Shown: one piece after another, positions 55,502-64,000 of the stretch | Layout: every line of letters starts with the position of its first letter | Position numbering within the stretch: position 1 is the stretch's first letter | Assembly: GCF_932294415.1 (NCBI RefSeq) | Contig: NC_065537.1 | Location: 53,727,802 to 53,791,801, forward strand | Direction of reading: 5' to 3' | DNA from: Quercus robur | Lineage: Eukaryota > Streptophyta > Magnoliopsida > Fagales > Fagaceae | Length of the DNA: 64,000 nucleotides | Translations under genes and position numbers: made by a program | Notes under the pieces: generated by a model | The model's input: the letters and a program-made list of their open reading frames with translations, nothing else | The model's database searches: none | What the model was told of the DNA's origin: nothing

Positions 55502-55960
55502 TCAAATCCCCCAAAAACTCTCATTCTGATTTAAACTCCCAGTAATATTAGGAAATTGATTCTCCATACTTAACTTCGTTCCTACTTTCACGTTCCCATT
55601 AAAAGTTTTCCAAACTTGATTATTTGGATTGTCGGTGGATATTTCAGGCCTGCCACTGCCAGCCACCTCCTTCCTCGGCCTAAAAACAGAATTCCCCCCC
55701 CCCCCCCCCAAAAAAAAAAAAAAAAAATGAAGCTTGCTTTCAAGAAAAGCCTAGCCTCCCTTGTTCATCTCTTCTGGAACAAGCAAACATCCACGTCTTG
55801 CCCCATTATGGTACTTTGATATCTCCACAAAATTACCACTCTTATTCGACCTGTTAAAAAACTCCAACATTTTATGATACTCATGAAGCCATTTGAAAAA
55901 ATGTTTCTTACTAAAGTCCCACCGACACAACTCTACCAAACAAGCTAGGGTCCAATCCAA
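55502..55960 (-). pseudogene. Possible LINE ORF1-like relic
   Basis: Minus-strand frames show SNKSGNFVEISKYHNGARRG and CLLVPEEMNKGG, followed after a break by FRPRKEVAGSGRPEIS. A block of the form G-F-E-(S/K)-Y-H-G-R-R-G-x-(I/L)-x-(I/V)-PEG occurs in ORF1-like proteins of plant LINEs as I remember them. Frames change and a homopolymer C/A run (55695-55725) lies inside, so this is decayed. The identification is tentative. Confidence 0.35.
55695..55725. repeat. Poly-C/poly-A homopolymer
   Basis: About 14 C are followed by about 17 A. Such adjacent homopolymers are error-prone in sequencing. Confidence 0.9.
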
Positions 55961-56764
55961 CCCCGATCTACCAACTCGGATAGAGCCTCGATGTTTTCCT
56001 CATTCTTTAGTAATGGAATATGAATCCATACGACCCCATCAAAAGCCAAGAAAAATTACTTTGAATAAATACAAAGAGACTGAGAATTCTTTCCCACAGG
56101 CCCCCCCTAGTTTAGAAGGCTTAGCCAGTGAAGAAAGGGGCTTGGGAGTGTATTTTGATGGTTGCTATATAGGCTTGGGGTTCAAATCGTTTAAGGGTAA
56201 GGAGGGCTGGGCTAGAGCATATTAAGGAATGTACTGACCAAACTGACTTAGCCAGCAGAAAGATTGAGGGAAAGAGCCAAGATGTGGAGGGTAAAACTGT
56301 TGTGGGGTGGGGAAAATATTTTGGGGAACAAAAGGTAAGAGTAGATATGTTGTAGGTGGAGGGTTGGGTGGGAAGGGAGAAGGGAATGGTGAGAGGGAAA
56401 AAGAGAATGGTGGTAGTGTTTGTGGTAGAAGGAGGGGGCAAGGTGAAGGGCGGGATGAGGTCATGTTTGTTACAACAAAACTTAACAAAGCAAACCAAGA
56501 GAACCCATTATAATTTTGAAAAGTATACTAAGGAAATTGCATGATCATAACGAATTAAACACATACATTATACAAAATCACCCAATAAAATAAATCAAGA
56601 GAAAACCATTATAATTTTCATAAAGATACTTGAAAAACTACATGAACATTGTGCTACTACCTCATGAAATTGCTAAGAACTACCATAGAGAAAAACGGCA
56701 AGGCAGGTGGGCATCAGGAGAGCTTATGATTCAGTGGAATGATGGTTTACATTTCAGTATTATG
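55961..56764. other. Intergenic stretch with G-rich low-complexity region
   Basis: 56,240-56,470 is purine-rich (GGGAGAAGGGAATGGTGAG-like) and gives long but featureless frames on both strands. No protein is recognised. Confidence 0.4.
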
Positions 56765-57450
56765 TTTTTCATCCCTAAGCTATTGCAAATAGTTATTTTT
56801 TCATCCCCATTTTGTCTCTAAACTATTAAAAATAACTCTTTATAAAGTTTAATAATGAAAAAGAATTTTTAAAGTTTAAGGACAAAAATTAAATTTTCGA
56901 TAAAGTTTAGGAACCAAAATAATATTTTACCCAAAAAAGAGGTAATGGATACAACTAAAATATATGGAGTAGGCAAACGAATTGACTAATAAGACATAGG
57001 TTATGTTAAAATTGGGAAGATAAAATGGGGAGAATATAGAAAATATTCCAGTTTTCCTATTAAGGATGGTAAAGTGGAATGATAAAAAATAAATAAATAA
57101 ATAAAAAACATATGCAATTTATTTATTTATTTTGGTTAGGTTGAGAAGAAAAATGACATAATAGAAAAGGTTTTTTGTTTGAATTTACTATTATTTCCCA
57201 CTTACATAAAAACTAATACTATACTAACCTCATTGCATGTGTTACATGTATGCTCAAAGCTTTTTTTTTTTTTTTTTTTTAATGTAAACTTTTTTCATTC
57301 ATTAGAGGTTTATGTATTTGTACAAAGAGATTTATGTGTTTGCTAATCTTCAAAATAGCTAAGAGTGTAATAAAACCTAGCACAAAAACTTTTGGGTTGT
57401 TTTCTTTTTGGTATTTTTTTTTTTTTGGTTAACCATGCATATATTCAAAA

Positions 57451-60400
57451 CTAAGGAACCACAAGTCTATTACAAACATGGCCAGCTTTATCACTAGCCA
57501 ACAAGTCTTCCACCACAAGTGGTGGGTTATACAAAATAAGGTAATCTGATTGAAGATCAGCCCTCATCCTAGCTAGCTTATCAGCACATCTATTAGCTTC
57601 CCTGTACACATGTGCCACAGTGCAGTTAGGGAAGGTCTTCATCAGGTTCTTGCAATGAGTTAACAGTGGTTCTAGGATAAGATTATCTACAGATAAATTA
57701 GATAGTAAGTATATAAGAAATTCTACATCCATTTCAATACAAATATTCTCTATATTAAGTTGTTTAGCCAGGTTCAGCCCATCTCTGAGAGCCCACAATT
57801 CAGCCAAGTTGCTTGACGTGTTTCCAAGCTTTCTCACAAAACTAGCAATCCAATCCCCATTATTGTATCTGAGAATTGCTCCTCCTCCAGCCTTCTTCGG
57901 GTTGCTAAACACAGAACCATCCGACTTAAACTTTACCCACCTTGATTGGGGTTTATTTCAAGCCACTTGAACTTGGATTCTCCTCGGTTTCTTGGGGCTA
58001 TTTGGAACTATAGCAAAGAACTTTGCTCATTTCTTAATGCAGTGAGCTTAAGTATTAAGATCTACTCTCCCAAATTGGAAGATAATCTTGTTTCTTTGGA
58101 GCCAAATTAGCCAAATTGCCTGTGGGAAGAGAATTTTCCAAGGGATCCGAGGCCTAGGAAAACAATCAGAAGAGCTACAGTTTCTCTTTAGTTAGTCCAT
58201 AAGGGGAAGACCATAAAAAACCTGGTTAGTATCCCTAATTCCCAACCCTTTCCACACCTTGCTCGCCTCTGGGCAATCTCTCTAAACATGGGTGATAGAT
58301 TTAGAAGCACTTCCACACACTTCACACATCGTATCAAGATTAAAACCTCTTGAACCAAGAACTTCACAGGTAGGAATGCTATTCTGGGAACAAAGCCATA
58401 AAAAAATTTTTATTCTAGGTGTGGTATTCGTTTCCTAAACCCACTGACATGGATGAGTATCAAGGTTCGAAGGATTTAAATCTTTGGCAATAAGATAGGC
58501 AGACTTAAGAGAGAATAATCCATCCTTTGAGAAGGCCCAGACAAGCTTGTCTTTCTGATCTGGGTTAGTAGCGAGAGGTATGCCTTGAATTTCCTGGAGT
58601 ATGGTCTCTGGAAGATTAAAGGATATCTCATTAGAGTTTGAGAGGAACATCTTCACTGACATGTTTCCTTCCCCTTCAACAAGCGGCCCTTTTATTTGAT
58701 TCCTTAAGGGTCTAGATGGGAGCCAAATTTCTTCACATAATCCAACATCTTCCCCATTGGCAATAGTCCATTTTTATCCTTTGTTAAAGATAATTCCCCC
58801 CTTCTTTACAAGTAGCCCAAATTCTTGAAGCAGGGAGCCTTCTTCCTCCCTCCCTAAGTCTGATTGCACTTAAGTACTTGCTAATAAGCATTTGTGCCCA
58901 AGGACAATTTGGGCTTGAAGCTATCCTCCAGTAAAGCTTTGTCAAAATTGCAGCATTACGAGCCTTCATCTGGAAAACCCCTAGGCCACCCAGTTCTTTC
59001 GGCTTTGTAACTTTGCTCCAACCAACCATATGCATCTTCCTATTCTCCATTATCGATCTTCAGAGAAAATTCCTAACTCGCTTTTCCACATCTTCACAGA
59101 TTCTGGCTGGGAGCTTCTAACACTGCATGGTGTATTCAGGAATAGGGGTTACTGCTGCCTTAATGAGCACAAGCCTTCTTGCAGGGGAGAGGCATTTAGT
59201 TTTCCAACTTGCCAACTTAGCTTGGACTCTCTCAACCACAAATTGGAAATCATTACGGCTTCTACCTTTATGCAGGATGGGGAAGCCGAGATATTTCCCT
59301 ATATTAGATGTTTCACTAATTCCCAGAAGCTGCACAATTTCTTCTTTGGTTTCAACAGTAGTATTAGGGGAGAAGAAAACTTTCGATTTTTCCTTGCTAA
59401 TTTTCTACCCTGTGAGAGCTCAGAATTCATCCAACACTTTTGTAATAGCCTCACTATTCTCATGGTCCGCTTTGGCATACAACAGGAGGTCATCAGCAAA
59501 AAACGTATGAGAAAACCCAAGTCCTCCTTGAGATGCCTTAACTTTGTTCCATTTACCATCTTCACATTTCTTGTTAATTAGTGAGCTTAGAAAATCCATA
59601 CATAAGATGAAGATGTAGTGGGATATAGGATCACCTTGCCTCAATCCCCTAGAAGGGTGAAAGGTCTCCATCTAGCTTCCAATAAACAGAAGGGCCACTG
59701 ATGTAGAACAACTACAGCTCAGAATAAGCTCCACAGTGTCTCCATGAAACCCCAGGCTACACATCATGCTTCTAACAAAGCTCCATTCCATTCTATCATA
59801 CGCTTTTTTCATATCAATCTTAATAATCACAAAGCCTGCTTTCCCTTTCTTCTTTCTAGAGTATACACAAGCTCTTGAGCGACAATGACATTATCCATGC
59901 CTTTTCTCCCCGATACAAAGGCAGTTTGTGTGGGGGATACAAAGGACGACATCAGGTGCTTCATCCTAAGCAACAGAATCTTTGAAACAATTTTATAAAT
60001 GGTGTTACACAGGCTAATAGTTCAGAAATGACTAATTGTTTCAGGCCCCAACTGCTTCGGGATAAGGGCAATGAGCATTTTATTCAACTAGGAAGGCATT
60101 TTTTTTCAATCTAATTTTTTTTTTAACTTCATACTTCACTGACTCGCCTACCACCATCCAAAACCTCTGAAAAAGCCTAGCATGTAGCCCATTAGGACCA
60201 GGGCCTTTGAAAGCATTCATGGAGTTCAATGCAAAAATGATCTAATTTGTTTAACTTCATACTTCACTAACTCCCCTACCACCATCCAAAACCTCTGAAA
60301 AAGCCCAGCATGCAGCTCATCAGGACCAGTGGCTTTAAAAAGCTTTCATGGAGTTCAATGCAAAAAGGATCTCTGCATCTGTGGGAACATAAGTTAAATT

Positions 60401-61861
60401 GAAAGCCTCAAATTCAAACAGACAATTACCCCAGACATAAATACACTCAGGCACTCTAGAGCTTGAACTCTGCTCAGTATAGTAAAGGCTAGAGAAGCCA
60501 GCTTGGAAAATCTCCTTAACCCTGTCCACATCCTCTTCCCAGTTCCCATCTGCATTTTTAATGCACACAATGTGATTTTGGCTCCTGCGGTTTAGTGTGG
60601 AAACATGAAAAAACATGGTATTTCTTTCCCCCTGTATAAGCCAATCTGTTCTAGCTTTTACTACTCAAAGCTCCTCCTCTAAAGCTAGGATTTTTTCCAA
60701 CTCCTCTGACAGGAATTTATGCAGGTTAATTAGTCTCTGAGAGGGGGAATGGGCTAAGGCCCTCTCAGTTCCCAGAATTCTAGCAACAAGATTCTTCTTC
60801 TTCCAAAAAATGTTACCAAACTCTTCTTTATTCCAAACATTGGCTTTATTAATAAACTCATTAATAGCACTACTAACATTCTGCTGATTACCTTCCTAGG
60901 CTTCTCTAACAACACTAGGGAACCCGTCATGGTTGAACCATATGGGTTGGAAGCGGAAAGGTCTTACCCCACTTCTACATGGAAGGGCTTCCGAAGACAA
61001 AAGCAAGGGGCAGTGATTAGAATTAATCTTGGCTAGATGCTTCACCAGGGCTTTAGGGTGGGTGGTCTTCCACTCCGAGTTGGCCCGAAATCTGTCCAAT
61101 CTTTGTTGGATTAGGTCAGAGATATCCCTTTTATTGGTCCAAGTATATTTAGAATATGTTTGGATACCGCTTATTTTGCTGAAACTGAAAAATTATTACT
61201 GAAAGTACTGTAGATAAAGGTGAAAGTTAATTGAAATAGTACAATGGGGTCCATAAATAGTGCCAAAAAGTGCAGTGAGGCCCATGAATAATAGTAAATA
61301 TAAGTTAAATAGTGAAATAATTTTAATTTTTCATCTGCATCCAAATGCACACTTAGACCTTAAGAATCCCAGATAAAAAAGGTTGCAGTAATCCATACAG
61401 TTGGTATACTCAAAGACCCTCCTTCTACAAATGCCATTCCCTCCGAATTTCTCTTCCTCATTAGTAACATCATTGAAGTCCCCCATAACAGCCCAAGCAA
61501 GATTGTGCCTCTTAGAGGGAATTTTTAAATTACCCCACAAAATACATATTTCTCTAAAATGAGGATTACCATAAATTGCACTTAAAAGCCAAGGTTGAGT
61601 TTAGGGACTAACTTGGACAATAGCATGAATTTCTTGCCCCGTCATAGATAGGATGTCAATGGAGACAATATCAGAGCGCCAAAGGAGACAAATGCCACTT
61701 GCATACCCAATGGTCTCTAAAGAGTAAGCCCCATCAAATGGAAGCCTTCTAATAATCTCATTAGCCCCTGGGCCGTCAATCTGGATCTCCATGATCACAA
61801 AAATGACAGGTTGGTGCCATTTGACAAGATCCAAAACAGTTTTCTCAAAGGTGGGCTTCAT
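57451..61861 (-). pseudogene. LINE ORF2 relic of the second LINE
   Basis: Domains in order on the minus strand: endonuclease (61861-61330: VIFVIMEIQIDGPGANEI, IGYASGICLLWRSD, WAVMGDFNDVTNEEE); reverse transcriptase (60616-58784: GLRQGDPISHYIFILCMDFL, with an intact active site FFADDLLLYAKAD near 59500); zf-RVT (58662-58435: KLVWAFSKDGLFSLKSAYLI); and RNase H (57912-57451: GGGAILRYNNGDWIASF, AELWALRDGL, EMDVEFLIY, YREANRCADKLARM). The RNase H frame is open for 153 codons. Stops and frameshifts elsewhere and a MITE within the endonuclease show it is inactive. It differs clearly from the LINE at 10.7 kb. Confidence 0.9.
61152..61352. mobile_element. Tourist-like MITE, copy 3 (201 bp), inside the second LINE
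   Basis: GAATATGTTTGGATACCGC to CATCCAAATGCACAC, flanked by TTA (61149-61151 and 61353-61355). It has the same length and body (TTATTTTGCTGAAACTGAAA, CTGTAGATAAAGGTG) as the pair at 38092-38496. Confidence 0.88.
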
Positions 61862-62543
61862 AGCCCCTCTAAAATTCTAGTTTCTATTTTTCCTTCATAA
61901 AAATAAAAATTTTGAAACGTAAAAGGTGAAACAACCTAAATTTTAAGCACTAAAATTGTACTTTAAGAAAAAAAAATATGTACATACATAACTATTTAAG
62001 GAGGAAATAGAAAATGCCTATTTGGCTAGATGTATAGACCACCATTAAAAAAGCTTAAAAACTAAATGCCAATATGGATAAGATAGAAATGGGCCATGGC
62101 AATGGTGGTTAGTTTTTATATTTTATTTTTTATAATTTGAATCTTGAATGTTTATAGTGAAAACATTAGAAGGTGCCAATCAATTGAGAATAATAGTTAT
62201 TAGATTAGATAAAGATAAAACAAAAATCAATTCATATAGGATTTAAAATTTAAAAAAAATATATTTATATATGAATTAATAACAATTTCAAAGACGATGA
62301 CTAACTTATTAGGTCAAGTAGAGGTTGATATTTACTCAATGATCTTTCCAGTTGTTCTTGTCTATACTCTATAGTCTGTACTCGGTCCTACGGTATGCCA
62401 AACTCTCTTATTCTGTTATTCACGGGCTTCATACATTTTTTTAAATAAATAATTGTACTTTCTCATATACTTGCGGTGCCAAATGATTATGGTTTTTAAA
62501 TATTAGAAAAGAAATCACGATAAGGAAGTAGGCATTTTCTTTA

Positions 62544-62888
62544 TGCTTTTTTTTTTTTTGTTTGTTTGTTTGTTTTAGGGATGATGTTTTATAGAAAATG
62601 AGTCATTTTTCAAGAAGCATTTTCTATAAAACTATCTCATTTTCCAATGTTTGGTAATAACTTTAAATGAGTTGAAAAATAATCTTCTAACTTCTCTTAT
62701 TTAACTTATTGTGAAATAGAGTTATTTTCCCAAAATATGTAGTGGAAAGAAATCTCTAAAAATAAGTCATGTTTTTTATGTTAACCAAAGATAGTTTACA
62801 TTTGACTTATCTTTTTTTATACTATCAAACACTAGAAAACATAAAAAACTATCTTTACACAAGGTTTTGTATCGAAACAAATAGAGCA
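62544..62888. mobile_element. MITE-like insertion in copy B, confirmed by an empty site in copy A
   Basis: TGCTTTTTT-TTTGTTTGTTTG at the left and, inverted, TGCTCTATTTGTTTCG at the right. TTA flanks both ends (62541-62543 and 62889-62891). Copy A reads CTTTAATAGCCACTA without insert at the corresponding place (~50979-50993). The 345-bp body is noncoding. Confidence 0.75.
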
Positions 62889-63230
62889 TTAATGTCCACT
62901 AATTTTTTCTTTTTTTAAATTCCCAATAATATAACTCAATCTTTTTTTTTCTGAGAAAGAATAATATAACTCAATCTGTGATAGGATAAGTGTTGAAAAG
63001 TTGTAATGGTAAGTATATTTTATATTTTTTTTAAATCAATAATTACTTAATTAGGATTTAAAAATACATATTATTTGGTTCATGGGTCCTTAATTAAAAT
63101 TTTAAAATAAACTAGATGTCATGCCTTATCTACGTAAACACATGTTAGCCAAGAAATAGCACAAAAGTTTAGAAAAAAAATTAAATTAAAAAGATATAGG
63201 GGGTCTTTGTTTTTGGTGCTAGATAAATTA

Positions 63231-64000
63231 AACATACATAAATTCTTTTTGTTAGGTTGAAAAGAAAAATGACATAATAGAAAAAGTTGTTTGTCTAAAT
63301 GTACTATTATTTACCTATTACATAAAAACTAATACTATACTAGCCCTTATCGCATGCATTACATGCATGCTCAAAGCTTTTTTTGTTTTTGTTTTTTAAT
63401 GTACACTTTTTTTGTTCATTCGAGGTTTATGCATTTGTTCAAAGATATTTAATGTGTTTGCTAATCCTCAAAATTGCTAAGAGTGTAATAAAACCTTGCA
63501 TAAAAAGTTTGGGTTTGTTTTCTTTTTGGTCTTTTACATTTCATAATTTTCATTTTAGCCCTTCTTGTTTTCTGCAATTTTCTATTTTCTCTTCATGAAA
63601 ATAAAAACTTTGAAATGTAAAGGGACCAAATGAAAACAACCTAAATTTTAAGGGCTAAAAGTATACTTTAATTGAAAAAAAAAAATGTACATACATTAAA
63701 TAGTGCGCTTAGTATACTATTTGAGGAGGAAATTGAAAATACTATTTGCCTAGATACATAAACCATCATTAAAAGCTCAAAAACTAAATGCTGCTATGGA
63801 TAAGATAGAAATGGGCCATGGGTGATGGTGGTTAGATTTTTTTTTTTTTAAAACAATTTTTTAGTAAACAGGAGAGAGATTTGAATTCTGAATATCCCTA
63901 TTGAAAACATTAGAAGGTGCCAATTAATTGAGTTACATGACTCCTAAGAATAGTGATTAAATTAAATAAAGTTAAAACAAAAATCAATAAAGATTGGATT
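63231..64000. repeat. Segmental duplication, copy C (runs off the window end)
   Basis: From AATTCTTTTTGTTAGGTTGA at 63241 it follows copy A from ~48770 (minus the hAT-like insert) and copy B from ~57125. GTGTAATAAAACCTTGCA (63485) matches 50181 and 57366. It contains neither the hAT-like element nor the LINE, so it is the best ancestral reference. It continues past 64000. Confidence 0.85.

Larger units (their letters stand above)
57413..61882 (-). mobile_element. Second L1-type LINE, truncated to ORF2
   Basis: Its A tail is the T run at 57413-57426. From 61861 down come the endonuclease start (NFRGAMKPTF), reverse transcriptase, zf-RVT and RNase H. ORF1 is absent and the element stops almost exactly at the ORF2 start. 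It was later split by a 201-bp MITE at 61152-61352. Comparison with copy C shows the target lost roughly 50 bp instead of being duplicated. Confidence 0.88.
56765..63225. repeat. Segmental duplication, copy B (carrying a LINE and a MITE)
   Basis: It is collinear with copy A (48430-51535) on both sides of the LINE at 57413-61882. To the left it matches 48.5-50.2 kb, and to the right (from 61883) it matches 50.27-51.5 kb. A MITE at 62544-62888 is a further insertion. Copy B ends at GGTGCTAGATAAATTAAACA, where copy A proceeds to its gene; in B no gene follows and copy C begins at once. Confidence 0.8.

Noticed and set aside
56121-56513. Overlapping ORFs on both strands in purine-rich DNA
   Set aside because: Gly/Glu/Lys repeats on one strand and Pro/Phe/Ser on the other come from low complexity; no conserved motif.

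Overview
The window looks like nuclear DNA of a woody eudicot. It is AT-rich, carries spliced plant genes and a nuclear tRNA, and most of its length is transposable elements in several layers. Several repeat types (the SINE near 8.8 kb, the short TAA-flanked MITEs, the copia gag) resemble families I associate with Fagaceae such as oak, but the species is an inference from memory.

Likely functional genes are sparse. They are a tRNA-Ile(AAU) at 6977-7050; two single-exon secreted eight-cysteine (14-kDa proline-rich/lipid-transfer-like) protein genes at 7550-7927 and 51781-52200; an intronless UGT72-type UDP-glycosyltransferase at 29953-31374 (minus), with a decayed N-terminal relic of a second copy just upstream; and a complete nine-exon SKA1 kinetochore-protein homolog at 41064-45525 (minus), whose splice sites join in frame to 270 codons. 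A lone first exon of a flavin monooxygenase at 1338-1863 (minus) is a pseudogene.

The rest is mobile DNA whose borders can often be fixed by target-site duplications (TSDs). A Mutator-like element with ~450 bp inverted repeats (4786-6745) carries a NUP43-like gene fragment. Three PIF/Harbinger-type elements (9299-10255, 34907-35755, 36604-37769) carry cargo, one of them an LTV1-like exon. A 5'-truncated L1 LINE (10700-26293, minus, 18-bp TSD) was invaded by a full-length LTR element (15894-24398, plus, 5-bp TSD) and separately by a solo LTR of the same family (24586-25692). The LTR element has gag and a second ORF preceded by a plausible intron, but no pol. A second LINE (57413-61882) holds its own MITE. 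Two other solo LTRs lie at 27399-28114 and 45875-46657.

From about 48.4 kb to the window end, one noncoding segment occurs three times (about 48.4-51.5, 56.8-63.2 and 63.2-64.0 kb). Its first copy is the upstream flank of the 51781 gene. The copies serve as empty-site references that date and delimit the insertions in each other. The strongest unusual signals are the pol-less LTR element, the two gene-fragment-carrying DNA transposons, and a ~260-bp cargo shared by a Mutator-like and a Harbinger-like element.
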